Assembly: GCF_016135805.1 (NCBI RefSeq)
Contig: NZ_JADWOX010000002.1
Location: forward strand, 186,001 to 250,000
DNA: 64,000 nucleotides
Reading direction: 5' to 3'
DNA from: Caulobacter hibisci
Lineage (GTDB): Bacteria; Pseudomonadota; Alphaproteobacteria; Caulobacterales; Caulobacteraceae
Shown here: positions 36,554 through 45,388 of the stretch, piece by piece
How the letters are laid out: the number at the start of each line of letters is the position of its first letter
Numbering within the stretch: position 1 is the first letter of the stretch
The notes under the pieces: generated by a model
Seen by the model: only the letters and a program-made list of their open reading frames with translations
What the model was told of the DNA's origin: nothing
The model's database searches: none
Made by a program: the position numbers and the translations under genes

Positions 36554-37546
36554 TCATCGTTCCGCGCCGCAGTTGAGCGTCAGGATGTCGAGGACCCGCC
36601 GCTCGCCGCCGATTCGGCCCAGCTGCACGACCACGTCGACCATCGTCGAAACGTACTCGATGGTCTCGCGCCGCGAGAGGGCCAGGCCTGCCTGCATCGT
36701 CATGAGGGCGATCTGCTCCAGGGCGCCCCGCGGCGTGCTGGCGTGCACCGTGCTCAGCGAGCCGGGATGGCCGGTGTTGATCGCCCGCAGGAACGTCGCC
36801 GCCTCGCGGCCGCGCATCTCGCCCAGGATGATCCGGTCGGGCCGCAGCCGCAGGGCCGCCTGCAGCAGGTCGTCGACATCGACCCGGGCCTCGCCCTCGT
36901 CGCCCTTCACGGCCACCAGGCCCAACGCGTTGGGCTGCGACAGCGCCAGCTCTGGCGCGTCCTCGACCAGCACGATGCGGTCCTCGACCGGCGCCGTGCG
37001 CAGCAGGGCGTTGAGAAAGGTCGTCTTGCCCGACGAGGTGCCGCCCGAGATCAGGATCGTCCGCCGCTGCGCGACGGCCTCGCGCAGGAAGTCGATCGGA
37101 TCCTGCCGCGCGGCCTCGTCCAGCGCCTGGGGCGAGGGCGGTGCGATCGGCGGCGGCAGCGGACCCTTGCGGAAGGCCTCCAGGTCGAGGTCGGCCAAGC
37201 GGTGGCGGCGAATGGCCAGGGCCCAGCCGGCCCGCGTCGCCGGCGGTCCGACCATCTGCAACCGCTCGCCGCCGGGCAGGGTGGCGGCCAGCAGGGGGCT
37301 TTGCCGATTGACGCCCTGGAAGGTCCAGCGGGCCACCTGGGTCGCCAGCCGCTCCATCAGCCGGTCGTCGATCTCAGGGACCAGCACGCGCTCCATGCTC
37401 GGCGCCCCGGCGGTCTCGATCCACAGCTCGCCGGGCCGGTTGACCAGGATCTCCGAGACGTCGCCGCGCGCCAGCCACGGCGCGAACGGGGCCAGATAGG
37501 TGCGCAGATAGACGTCCTGCAGCGGCAGGACCGCCGCCTCGCTCAT
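36554..37546 (-). CDS. virB11: Type IV secretion ATPase VirB11
   Basis: A 330-residue hexameric traffic ATPase at the cytoplasmic base of a type IV secretion system. Walker A is GGTSSGKTT (168-176), the Asp box is IVLVEDAPEL, Walker B is RPDRIILGEMRGREA, and the His box is TGHPGSLSTVHA. Its ATG overlaps the virB10 stop codon by 4 bp. It is the last vir gene of the operon, and the two-component genes follow 122 bp later. Confidence 0.93.
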   Translation of the reverse strand: MSEAAVLPLQDVYLRTYLAPFAPWLARGDVSEILVNRPGELWIETAGAPSMERVLVPEIDDRLMERLATQVARWTFQGVNRQSPLLAATLPGGERLQMVGPPATRAGWALAIRRHRLADLDLEAFRKGPLPPPIAPPSPQALDEAARQDPIDFLREAVAQRRTILISGGTSSGKTTFLNALLRTAPVEDRIVLVEDAPELALSQPNALGLVAVKGDEGEARVDVDDLLQAALRLRPDRIILGEMRGREAATFLRAINTGHPGSLSTVHASTPRGALEQIALMTMQAGLALSRRETIEYVSTMVDVVVQLGRIGGERRVLDILTLNCGAER

Positions 37547-38610
37547 CGGCCGAACTCCAGGTCGCGGGCGACGAACACCTGCACGGGCGTCCCCTGGGCC
37601 ACGCGTATGGTCGGCGAGATCTTGCCGTCGGTCTGCAAGGCCTGGCCGGCCGCGCTGGACGCATCGCCGCTGGAACCGATGACCACCGTGCTCGACGATC
37701 CGTGGCCCAGGGACGAGGCCGCGCCCGAGACCACCGACAGCAGGATCGCCGCCCCGAACCTCTGGGCGAAGTGCCTGTCGACCTTGCCGCCGATCCCGGC
37801 CTGGCCGCTCTCGTCGGTCACCGGCGAGGCCAGCTGCACCGAGACGCCGTCGGGACGGATCAGCCGGGTCCAGACCACGAAGGCCCGGCTCTGGCCGGTG
37901 GCGACGCCGCTCTTGTACTGGCCGATCAGCCGGCTGCCACGCGGGATCAGCACCCGCGAGCCGTCGAAGCCCCGCACGTCGCGGCTGACGATGGCGCGGG
38001 CATAGCCGGGCAGGTCGGAGTTCAGCGCCGTCTCCAGCACCGCTGGGATGATCGCGCCCTGCACGACGGTGCCGGCCGGATCGGCGAGGCTGGAGGCGCG
38101 GGCGCTAGGCGGGGCGTCGTTTCCGGCCCGCAGCGCGAACTGCTCGTCGGCGCTGAGCTGGCCCTGCGGCGCGGTCGAGGCGGCGAGGCCGCCCAAGACA
38201 CGTGGGGCGGCGGCCTCGGTGGCCGTATTGTCGATCACCATCGGTCCGGCCCGCGACTGGTTCGGATCGACCCCGGTCGGCGGCGGCGGGGCTGGCGCGA
38301 CCTGGGGCGCGGGAACGGGCGGTGGCGGCGCTGCGGCCAGGACCACGGGCTGGGGCGCAGCCGGCGTCGCGGGCGCCGTGGCGACAGGCGCGGCTTCGGG
38401 CTTTGCCGGCGGCGCGGTGCGCTTGGCGTTCAGCGTCACCAGGGTCACCCCGCCCAGGGCCAGGGCCGCGACCACCCCGGCCGCCAAGCCCAGGCCGTCG
38501 GCGGCGGAAGCCGGGCGGGCGACGTCCGGGGCGGCGGTCGTCGAGGCCAGCTTCAGGTCGTCGGCCGAAAGCCGGCGTCGCGGATCGTGTCCGGAGGCTT
38601 CAGCGAACAT
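37543..38610 (-). CDS. virB10: Type IV secretion core protein VirB10/TrbI
   Basis: A 355-residue inner-membrane protein that spans to the outer membrane as part of the T4SS core complex. It has a short cytoplasmic N-terminus, one TM helix (about 40-62; GLGLAAGVVAALALGGVTLVTLN), a Pro/Ala-rich periplasmic linker (APPPPVPAPQVAPAPPPP) and the C-terminal TrbI beta-barrel domain (VVQGAIIPAVLETALNSDLPGYARAIVSRDV; RGSRLIGQYKSGV; QRFGAAILLSVVSGA). The start at 38610 overlaps the end of virB9 by 11 bp. Confidence 0.93.
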   Translation of the reverse strand: MFAEASGHDPRRRLSADDLKLASTTAAPDVARPASAADGLGLAAGVVAALALGGVTLVTLNAKRTAPPAKPEAAPVATAPATPAAPQPVVLAAAPPPPVPAPQVAPAPPPPTGVDPNQSRAGPMVIDNTATEAAAPRVLGGLAASTAPQGQLSADEQFALRAGNDAPPSARASSLADPAGTVVQGAIIPAVLETALNSDLPGYARAIVSRDVRGFDGSRVLIPRGSRLIGQYKSGVATGQSRAFVVWTRLIRPDGVSVQLASPVTDESGQAGIGGKVDRHFAQRFGAAILLSVVSGAASSLGHGSSSTVVIGSSGDASSAAGQALQTDGKISPTIRVAQGTPVQVFVARDLEFGR

Positions 38611-39418
38611 CGGACTTGTCCTTGCGCGAGGAGAACAGCGCCAGCCGCGAGCGCTTCTGTGCCGGTTCGGCCCGCGGCTGCGGCGAGGCGGCGTCCAGCG
38701 CGGGGGTCTGGTAGGCGTCGTTGTGCAGCACCGCCACCGCGTTGCCCCGCCGCAGCACGAAGGCCGGCGCCACCTGGCTGGCCACCAGCCAGTCGCCTTG
38801 CGAAGTGAAGCTGACCAGGCTCTCGGACTTGTCGGCCGCCACGGCGTAGACGGCCGGGGTCGTGGTCCCCTCCGACCAGCGGAAGAAGGTCGCCTGGCCG
38901 TTGTCGAACACTCGCATCGGCACGGTCTCGGCCGCGCCGGTGAAGGTGTAGGCGGCGTTGCGCTGCTCGGGCGGCGGCATGGCGGGCTCGGTGGCAACGG
39001 GCGGGGCGGGCGCCGCGCCGGCCAGGTCGGCGGCGGGATCGGCCGCGTAGCGGAAGCGCAGATCGTAGACCACCTGACCCTTGGCGCAGGCCGCCGTCGG
39101 CCTGGCGACCAGTTCGAAGCTGTAGCGGCGCTTGTCGGTCGAGACCGTCATGTTGCTGTGGCTGGTGCGATAGGCCGGCTTCACGAACAGCATGTCGGCC
39201 CGCTTGTTGGGCGCGACCAGCCATTGGGCGGCGTCGCCCAGGCCGACGTTCTCGATCCGCTCGCCGGGGGCGAACTCGATCATGGTCTGGAAGCCGAAGC
39301 AGCCGTCGACCCGCACCACGACCGCGTCGTCATAGTCGACGAAACGGATGCGGCTATCGGCTTGGGCGGCGGCGAGCGGGGCGAGGGCGGCAAGGAGCGC
39401 CGGCAGGAGGGTTCTCAT
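38600..39418 (-). CDS. virB9: Type IV secretion core protein VirB9/TrbG
   Basis: A 272-residue periplasmic/outer-membrane protein of the T4SS core. The signal peptide is MRTLLPALLAALAPLAAAQA. The VirB9 N-terminal domain follows (DSRIRFVDYDDAVVVRVDGCFGFQTMIEFAPGERIENVGLGD; LFVKPAYRTSHSNMTVSTDKRRYSFEL) and the C-terminal sandwich domain (YTFTGAAETVPMRVFDNGQATFFRW; GDWLVASQVAPAFVLRRGNAVAVLHND) that packs with VirB10. The ATG overlaps the virB6 stop by 4 bp, so there is no room for the virB8 gene that normally sits between them. Confidence 0.92.
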   Translation of the reverse strand: MRTLLPALLAALAPLAAAQADSRIRFVDYDDAVVVRVDGCFGFQTMIEFAPGERIENVGLGDAAQWLVAPNKRADMLFVKPAYRTSHSNMTVSTDKRRYSFELVARPTAACAKGQVVYDLRFRYAADPAADLAGAAPAPPVATEPAMPPPEQRNAAYTFTGAAETVPMRVFDNGQATFFRWSEGTTTPAVYAVAADKSESLVSFTSQGDWLVASQVAPAFVLRRGNAVAVLHNDAYQTPALDAASPQPRAEPAQKRSRLALFSSRKDKSDVR

Positions 39419-40584
39419 GAGCCAGGGTTCGCGGACAGAGGGGATGCGGCGGTAGAGGGCCGATGGCGCTGGCCCAGTCCCTCGGTGCGGGGGCGGGCGG
39501 CGGCGCGGCGGGGAGAGACTTGCGGGGCGGGAGTCGCGGGCGGCGGGGCGATCGCCGTGCGACGATCGACGTTGGTCTGGCGCGAGGCGATCGGCGATGC
39601 GGAGACGGCGGCGACCACGGCGGCGGTGCGGGCGTCCAAGGCCGGCCGTCCGTCCGCTCCGGCCAGGGCGGCGCCGGCGACGGCTTGCGGCGTAACGCTC
39701 GGATTAGGGGCCGCTTCGGCCGCGCCGCCGAATGGCCGCCAGCCGCGGGTGATGTTGGCCGCCGCCCAGGCCAGGGCGACCAGCAGCAGCACATAGATGG
39801 TCGCGCCGAGGAACAGGGTCAGGATCGGCCGGCTCTCGGCGATGGCGGCGGCCGGGTCCTCGCCGATGGCGGTGATCACCGGGCCCAGGGCCGCCAGCAC
39901 GCCGGCCCCGCCCAAAGTCAGCAGCATCGGCGTGAAGGCCAGGGCGCAGGCGGTCTTCAGCCAGCCTTCGAACAGGCCGCGGGTGCGGGGAAACAGCGCC
40001 AGCACCACGAACACCGGACCCAGGGCCAGCAGCACGGCCAGCACGATGCGGGCGACGATCAACAGGCCCGCCGTGCTGACCAGCAGCATCAGGGCGGCGG
40101 CCCAGGTCAGCTTCACGGCGGTCTGCACCTGCGGGTCGTTGGCGGGCCCGGCCTCGGACAGGCTCTTGGCCAGATCCGCCACCTGCTCGAACACCAGGTC
40201 CAGACGCGCCGCGAAGGCCCGCGTCGCGCCATGCGGCGCGCCCAGCAGGGCGGCGGCGATCTGATCGGGTCCGCCGGTCAGCAGGCCATAGACCATCGCC
40301 TGATAGGCCGGCCAGGCGGTGGCGAAGGTCAAAACCAGCGCCAGGGCCAGCATGCGCGGCGTCAGGGTCGCCAGGCCAAGGCGCGTGCGGCCGGTGATCA
40401 GGCCAAAGGCGACGAAGGCGACATAGATCGTCAGCAGGCCTGTCAGCGTCGCGCCGAACGCGCCGCCACTTCCGAACAGGCGGCCATAGCCGGAGGTCAC
40501 GGCCAGGTTCAGCTGGCAGTCCAGCCCGGCCATGCCCTGGGCCAGGCCGCCGTCGCCGGTCAGCAGGGCGGGGCAGGCGCTCAC
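39415..40584 (-). CDS. virB6: Type IV secretion inner-membrane protein VirB6/TrbL
   Basis: A 389-residue polytopic membrane protein. The GTG at 40584 overlaps the virB4 stop (GTGA). Five to six hydrophobic helices are visible: LTGLLTIYVAFVAFGLITG, MLALALVLTFATAWPAYQAMVYGLL, LTWAAALMLLVSTAGLLIVARIVLAVLLALGPVFVVLALF, ALAFTPMLLTLGGAGVLAALG and LTLFLGATIYVLLLVALAWAA. The signature LLALGPVFV...F..T..LFEGWL is that of the TrbL/VirB6 family. A cytoplasmic or periplasmic tail of about 90 residues rich in Ala, Pro and Arg follows. Confidence 0.88.
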   Translation of the reverse strand: MSACPALLTGDGGLAQGMAGLDCQLNLAVTSGYGRLFGSGGAFGATLTGLLTIYVAFVAFGLITGRTRLGLATLTPRMLALALVLTFATAWPAYQAMVYGLLTGGPDQIAAALLGAPHGATRAFAARLDLVFEQVADLAKSLSEAGPANDPQVQTAVKLTWAAALMLLVSTAGLLIVARIVLAVLLALGPVFVVLALFPRTRGLFEGWLKTACALAFTPMLLTLGGAGVLAALGPVITAIGEDPAAAIAESRPILTLFLGATIYVLLLVALAWAAANITRGWRPFGGAAEAAPNPSVTPQAVAGAALAGADGRPALDARTAAVVAAVSASPIASRQTNVDRRTAIAPPPATPAPQVSPRRAAARPRTEGLGQRHRPSTAASPLSANPGS

Positions 40585-43046
40585 GAGACGGCGCTCCGCA
40601 GCGGGATGACGTCCTCGCTGGCGGCGGCGATGACAGCCACCGGCGTCGGACCCGGATAGGGCGTTCCGGTCAGCTCCGGCCACCAGAAAGCCGGATGGTC
40701 GCCCAGCCGCCGGCGCAGATCGTCCAGGCGCCTCACCGTGGTCTCGCGACCGGACAGCACGGTGACGATCTCGGGCATGTCCGACAGGTCCAGCCGAGCC
40801 ACCACGCTGTGGGCGCCGTGCTTGACCAGGAAGCAGCGGGCGTGGGCGGGCAGGGCGCGGACAAGGTCCAGCTCGTGCTCGGTCAGGCCGAAGCCGTCGG
40901 CGTAGTCTTCCGCCTGGGCCCGGGGATTGGGCATGAAGATCTGGGTGGCGGCCTGCTCGATGATCGCCGTCGAGACCTGGCTCTCCAGCGCGTCGCGGGC
41001 GCTCTGGGTGCCGAAACCCAGGATGGCGTTGCGCTTGCGCAGGGTCTTCATCCAGTCGCGGATGCGGGCGGCGAACACCGGATCGTCCAGGGCCTTCCAG
41101 CCCTCGTCGACCAGGATCATGGTCGGTTCGCCGTCCAGACGCTCCTCGACGCGATGGAACAGGTACATCATCGCCGGCGTGCGTAGGACGGGAGAGTCCA
41201 GCAGCTGGGTCATGTCGAAGCCGAGCACCTTGGCGTCGAGATCCAGGCGGTCTGCCTCGTTGTCGAACAGCCAGGCGTGCGGACCCTCGCCGCACCACGG
41301 CGCCAGGCGCGCGGCCAGATCGCCGGGCGAGGGCCGGCGGCGACCGCCCAGCAGTTCGCGGAAATAGCGCAGGCGGCGGAAGGCCGGATCCTGATCGTAG
41401 TTGGCGTCGACGGCCGCTGCGACCAGCGCCGCCTCGTCCGGCGTCAGGGTTTCGCCCGGAGCGCAGGCCAGGCGGGCGATCCAGTCGCGCAGGAAGGCGC
41501 GGTTGACCGGGCTGTCGGGCAGTTGCAGCGGGTTGAAGCCGGTGGGCTCGCCCGGCCGCAACACCGCATAGCCGCCGCCGATGGCCCGCACGAAGATCTC
41601 GGCCCCGCGATCCTTGTCGAAGATCACGGTGCGCGGCCGCACCTTCTGGGCCTGGGCGGCCAGGAAGTTCATCACCACCGTCTTGCCCGAGCCCGACGGG
41701 CCGATGACCGTAAAGTTGCCGAGGTCGGCGGCGTGGAAGTTGAAGAAATAGGGCGTGGCCGAGGTGGTCTCGAGCACGGTGATCGCCTGGCCCCAGTGCA
41801 CGCCCTTGGCGCGGCCGGTGGGGAAGCTGTGCAGCGACGCCAGGCTGGCGAAGGCCCCGGTCGAGATCAGCGCCCGGCGCGCGCCATAGGCTTCGTTGCC
41901 GGGGAACTGCGCCCAGAACGCCGGCTCCAGGCCCAGGTCCTCGCGCACGGCTACGGCGCCGAGATCGGCCAGGGTGGACTGGCAGGCGGCCGCCGCGCCG
42001 TTCAGGCTGGCCAGGTCCGGCGCGCGGACCAGCAGGCTCATCTGGTGCTCGCCCAGGGCCGAGCGGCCGGAGGACAGGTCGTCCTTGGCCTCCACCAGGC
42101 CCTGGCGCAGGCTCGCGCCATCGTCGTCGGCAGCGCGGAAGCGGCGCAGGGCGGTGTCGACCCGCTCGAGCCCGATCTGCCGGTCGACGAAGGCGAAGCT
42201 CTCCGACAGGGTCATCTCGAAGGGCAGGCGAAGCAGGGCGTCCAGCATCCCCGGCGTGGCGTGGGGCGGGTAGTCCTTCAGCGACAGGATCGCAGAATAG
42301 TCCTTGCCCTCGCCGACGTCCGAGCGCTCCAGGGCGTCGAGGCCGAAGCTGACCCGGCGATAGGGCAGGTGCTGGCCGACGTCGCCGGCCGGCCACAGCA
42401 TCGGCCGCAGCTCGCCGTTGAACAGGGCCGACAGGAACTCCAGCGGCTCCGAGCAGCGCCCGGCCGGGGTCTCATAGCTGGCCAGCACCTTGGGGCCGTA
42501 GGCCTGCAGGGCGGCGTTCAGGGCCTCGCGGGCGGCGTCGAGGTCGCGTAGGTCGCGGGCCTCCTGCGCCTGGCGGGCGGTGTCGCCCATGCCGGCGTTC
42601 AGCAGGCGGGCGGCGCGGTCCACCAGGCCCGCCTTGCCCCGCGCCGGACGGTGCAGGATGGTCAGGAACAGGTCGTTGACGAACAGGCTGCGGCCGGCCA
42701 TCCGCGCCTGCCAGCGCTGGTCGATCATCCGGCAGACCGGATCGGAGAAGCTGGCCGTCAGTCCCGCCTGCACCCGCCGGCGCAGGATGTGATGACGGAC
42801 CACGAAGCGAGAGCCGCCGATCGCCCGCAGCGCCGCCTCGCGCAGGGCCTGGCGATGGTTCAGCTCGTCGGTGTCGGCGGTCTCGAAGGCGAAGCCTTCC
42901 AGGTGCAGCACCTGCATCAGCGACCCGTCGCGCAGGCGCACCGTGCGCTCGTCGATCAGGCCGTCATAGGGCAGGCGGTCGCCGGCGCGCTGCTCGCCTT
43001 GCGTCCAGGCGGCGAAACCGGTCCAGCGGGGCTTTTCGCGGGTCAT
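40581..43046 (-). CDS. virB4: Type IV secretion ATPase VirB4
   Basis: The largest T4SS energy-supplying ATPase, 821 residues. The N-terminal CagE/TrbE domain (about 180-390) includes LSLKDYPPHATPGMLDALLRLPFEMTLSESF. The C-terminal ATPase has Walker A GPSGSGKT (449-456), Walker B TMILVDEGWKAL and the GFGTQSARDAL motif. The match is complete and unbroken. It lies 10 bp after virB3 and overlaps virB6, so neither end leaves room for virB5. Confidence 0.94.
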   Translation of the reverse strand: MTREKPRWTGFAAWTQGEQRAGDRLPYDGLIDERTVRLRDGSLMQVLHLEGFAFETADTDELNHRQALREAALRAIGGSRFVVRHHILRRRVQAGLTASFSDPVCRMIDQRWQARMAGRSLFVNDLFLTILHRPARGKAGLVDRAARLLNAGMGDTARQAQEARDLRDLDAAREALNAALQAYGPKVLASYETPAGRCSEPLEFLSALFNGELRPMLWPAGDVGQHLPYRRVSFGLDALERSDVGEGKDYSAILSLKDYPPHATPGMLDALLRLPFEMTLSESFAFVDRQIGLERVDTALRRFRAADDDGASLRQGLVEAKDDLSSGRSALGEHQMSLLVRAPDLASLNGAAAACQSTLADLGAVAVREDLGLEPAFWAQFPGNEAYGARRALISTGAFASLASLHSFPTGRAKGVHWGQAITVLETTSATPYFFNFHAADLGNFTVIGPSGSGKTVVMNFLAAQAQKVRPRTVIFDKDRGAEIFVRAIGGGYAVLRPGEPTGFNPLQLPDSPVNRAFLRDWIARLACAPGETLTPDEAALVAAAVDANYDQDPAFRRLRYFRELLGGRRRPSPGDLAARLAPWCGEGPHAWLFDNEADRLDLDAKVLGFDMTQLLDSPVLRTPAMMYLFHRVEERLDGEPTMILVDEGWKALDDPVFAARIRDWMKTLRKRNAILGFGTQSARDALESQVSTAIIEQAATQIFMPNPRAQAEDYADGFGLTEHELDLVRALPAHARCFLVKHGAHSVVARLDLSDMPEIVTVLSGRETTVRRLDDLRRRLGDHPAFWWPELTGTPYPGPTPVAVIAAASEDVIPLRSAVS

Positions 43047-43056
43047 GGCCAGGCTC

Positions 43057-43341
43057 TCAGGGGGCGTAGCTGTTGCAGCGCCAGCGGCGCCAGTTTCCGG
43101 CGCGCGGGCACTTGCTCACCCGCGTCAGCCACAGGTCGAAGATCCGCGGCTCCTTCAGGCAGGCGACGTAGCCGACGCCGTGCACCACGACCGCCAGGAT
43201 CAGCGCCCAGAACGAGCGGGTCACCAGGAAGGCTTCGGTCGTCACGATCCCGTTGATCACGAAGAAGCTGTAGGTGACGCCGGCGAACATCTGTGGCTGG
43301 GTCAAGGCGCGAAAGATCGGGGTGCGGGCGAGCTCGGCCAT
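43057..43341 (-). CDS. virB3: Type IV secretion protein VirB3
   Basis: A 94-residue inner-membrane protein. The start MAELARTPIFRALTQPQMFAGVTY matches the VirB3 pattern (x-x-P-x-F-x-x-L-T-R/Q-P). Two hydrophobic stretches follow (SFFVINGIVTTEAFLV and FWALILAVVVHGVGYVACL) and then EPRIFDLWLTRVSKCP. It lies 8 bp after virB2 and 10 bp before virB4. Confidence 0.9.
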   Translation of the reverse strand: MAELARTPIFRALTQPQMFAGVTYSFFVINGIVTTEAFLVTRSFWALILAVVVHGVGYVACLKEPRIFDLWLTRVSKCPRAGNWRRWRCNSYAP

Positions 43342-43349
43342 GGCGCGCC

Positions 43350-43646
43350 TCAGCCCGCCGCGGCGCGGATGCCCGCGACGATGGTGCCGGCCCCGAACAG
43401 GATGAAGCAGCCCATCACCACGGTGGCCCCGAACCGCCAGTTCATCCGGCCGGTCAGCATCAGGAAGCCGACCATGGCCACGGCGATCACCGCCACGGCC
43501 GTGGCGACATTGCCCAGCATCGTGCCCTGCACCCAGGCCACGGCGTTGGCGATCGGCTGCGAGCCTTGCGGGCTGGCGAAAGCCGGGGCCGAGCCGGCCA
43601 GGGCGGCGGCCGTGACGCCGGCGAAGGTGAGGCGGCGGGCGGTCAT
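43350..43646 (-). CDS. virB2: Type IV secretion pilin VirB2/TrbC
   Basis: The 98-residue precursor of the major T4SS pilin. It has a signal peptide (MTARRLTFAGVTAAALAGSAPAFA) and then the mature pilin with a short amphipathic segment (SQPIANAVAWVQGTMLGNVATAVAVIAVAMVGFLML), a positive turn (TGRMNWR) and a second hydrophobic helix (FGATVVMGCFILFGAGTIVAGI). This two-helix layout is typical of VirB2/TrbC. The ATG overlaps the stop codon of the transglycosylase gene upstream. Confidence 0.9.
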   Translation of the reverse strand: MTARRLTFAGVTAAALAGSAPAFASPQGSQPIANAVAWVQGTMLGNVATAVAVIAVAMVGFLMLTGRMNWRFGATVVMGCFILFGAGTIVAGIRAAAG

Positions 43647-44251
43647 GGAGCGTCTCCGGAGAAGGCGGCGGCCTTGGCCAGCCGGTCGAGATTGGTCGCC
43701 ACGTAGGCGCGGGTTTCCTTGAAGGGCGGCACGCCGCCGTACCGGACCACCCGACCGCCGCCGGCGTTGTAGGCGGCCAGGGCCAGGTCCACGGCGCCGT
43801 CGAAGCGGTCGAGCTGGGCGCGCAGGTGGGCCGCGCCGCCCATGATGTTCTGCGTGGGATCGGCCGGATCGACGCCCAGCGATCGGGCCGTGGCCGGCAT
43901 CAGCTGCATCACGCCGATCGCGCCGGCCGGCGACACCGCCATGGCGTCGTAGCCCGACTCCGAGCGGGCCACCGCGTCGATCAGGGCCGGGCTGAGGTCG
44001 TAACGTGCGGCCGCGGCCAGTACGGCGTCGCGATAGGGGGCGGGGATGAGAGGCGCCGCGACGCTCGATGCTGGGGCGGTTTCGAACGCCTCCGGCCAGC
44101 CGCCGCCGACGCGGCGCACTGCGCCGTCATCCTCGATCTGCAACACCTGGGCGTGGACCGTTCCGGCCATCGCCAGGGTCAAGCCTAGGGCCGTCGCCAA
44201 CCTGAGCGATTGCTGCTGAAAAGTACGGAATCTTTGCGGTTCCCAGCCCAT
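43643..44251 (-). CDS. virB1: Lytic transglycosylase VirB1
   Basis: A 202-residue periplasmic murein-cutting enzyme that opens a path for the secretion apparatus. The N-terminal hydrophobic segment (LRLATALGLTLAMAGTVHAQ) is a signal peptide. The Slt domain (about 70-195) has catalytic Glu98 in RSESGYDAMAVSPAGAIGVMQLMPATA, followed by NIMGGAAHLRAQL and LALAAYNAGGGRVVRYGGVPPFKETRAYV. It is the first gene of the vir operon and is divergent from the dioxygenase gene at 44453; the 200 bp between must hold two promoters. Confidence 0.9.
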   Translation of the reverse strand: MGWEPQRFRTFQQQSLRLATALGLTLAMAGTVHAQVLQIEDDGAVRRVGGGWPEAFETAPASSVAAPLIPAPYRDAVLAAAARYDLSPALIDAVARSESGYDAMAVSPAGAIGVMQLMPATARSLGVDPADPTQNIMGGAAHLRAQLDRFDGAVDLALAAYNAGGGRVVRYGGVPPFKETRAYVATNLDRLAKAAAFSGDAP

Positions 44252-44452
44252 GAAACCAGTATTGGGAGGTCAAGGCGTCCGCAATTTGTCGTTATGTATT
44301 GGTTTTGTATCGCCTTTCGGGGTGCTGATACGCCCGAAATACCCTCCTGGCATATTTCCAGCGAAATACACTGTTTCAAAGGCAGGACGCCGGAGACCGG
44401 CCCGAGCAACGCGGGTCGGCGACACCGGGCGCATGGAGGAAACAGCGACATC

Positions 44453-45385
44453 ATGCACGACGACCATCCGATCGAAGAGCACGACCTGGGTCTTCAGCAC
44501 GACCTGGCGACCATGACCGCCCGCATCGTCGAGCGGCGCCGCATGCTGGCCTGGCTGGCCACCGGCGGCACGGCCGCCCTGGTCGCCGCCTGCGGCGGGG
44601 GCGGTGGTGGTTCCAGCTCGGGCGGCTCATCCTCGTCGTCTTCGAGCAGCAGCTCGAGCTCCAGCTCGTCGAGTTCTTCGAGCAGCAGCTCCAGCAGTTC
44701 GTCCAGCTCGACCTCGGTCAGCAGCTGTATCGCCGATCCGACCGAGACCAACGGGCCCTATCCCAGCGACGGCTCCAACAGCGTCAACGGCGTGGTGTCG
44801 AACATCCTGGCCGCCAGCGGCGTGGTGCGCAGCGACATCCGCTCCAGCTTTGGCTCGTCGACCCACACGGCGCCGGGCGTGCAACTGACCCTGACCATCA
44901 CCCTGGTCAACACCAACAACAGCTGCGCGGCGCTGTCGGGCTACGCCATCTACATCTGGCACTGCACCCGCGACGGCAACTATTCGCTCTATTCCAGCGG
45001 CATCACCGGCGAGAACTATTTGCGCGGCGTGCAGGTGACAGACGCCAACGGCCAGGTGACCTTCACCACCATCTATCCGGGCGCCTATTCGGGCCGCTGG
45101 CCGCACATCCACTTCGAGGTCTATCCGAGCCTGGCCACGGCCACGGGCTACGCCAACCGCGTGCTGGTCTCGCAGTTCGCCATGCCCAGTGCGGTCAGCG
45201 ACACGGTCTATGCCGGCGCCACCGGCTACAGCGCCAGCGTCACCAACAAGGCGGCGATCACCATCGCCAGCGACAACGTCTTCGGCGACAACACCAGCGC
45301 CCAGATCGCCGCCCAGACGCCGACGATCACCGGCAGCATCTCGGCCGGCTATACCGGCACGGTCGTCGTCGGCCTGGCGGTCTGA
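44453..45385 (+). CDS. Intradiol dioxygenase-like lipoprotein with 28-serine linker
   Basis: A 310-residue exported protein. The N-terminal IVERRRMLAWLATGGTAALVAAC resembles a twin-arginine signal with a lipobox ending at Cys47. Then come six Gly and a Ser/Gly stretch with 28 serines in a row (codons 44627-44710). The remainder is an intradiol ring-cleavage dioxygenase fold that keeps all four Fe(III) ligands in family spacing: Tyr177 (DGNYSLY), Tyr212, His218 and His220 (YPGAYSGRWPHIHFEVY). Known relatives open catechols such as protocatechuate; exported forms of this family act on unknown aromatic or lignin-related compounds. Tat export fits an enzyme folded with iron in the cytoplasm. The next gene, a PMT-like transferase, starts 3 bp later. 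Confidence 0.85.
   Translation: MHDDHPIEEHDLGLQHDLATMTARIVERRRMLAWLATGGTAALVAACGGGGGGSSSGGSSSSSSSSSSSSSSSSSSSSSSSSSSSSTSVSSCIADPTETNGPYPSDGSNSVNGVVSNILAASGVVRSDIRSSFGSSTHTAPGVQLTLTITLVNTNNSCAALSGYAIYIWHCTRDGNYSLYSSGITGENYLRGVQVTDANGQVTFTTIYPGAYSGRWPHIHFEVYPSLATATGYANRVLVSQFAMPSAVSDTVYAGATGYSASVTNKAAITIASDNVFGDNTSAQIAAQTPTITGSISAGYTGTVVVGLAV
44627..44710 (+). repeat. Serine-codon tract (28 consecutive Ser)
   Basis: The tract is built only of TCN and AGC serine codons, mainly AGC and TCG, in mixed order. It forms the linker of the dioxygenase lipoprotein at 44453-45385. Such a tract can lengthen or shorten by slippage in steps of three without a frameshift. Confidence 0.85.
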
Positions 45386-45388
45386 CGG

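Noticed and set aside
38600..40584. A hidden virB8 or virB7 gene between virB6 and virB9
   Set aside because: virB6 and virB9 overlap by 4 bp and all other joints leave under 11 bp, so there is no space for another gene.
44600..44720. The repetitive AGC/TCG block as a CRISPR-like or tandem repeat element
   Set aside because: It has no constant repeat unit with unique spacers and is in frame within a protein gene as serine codons.
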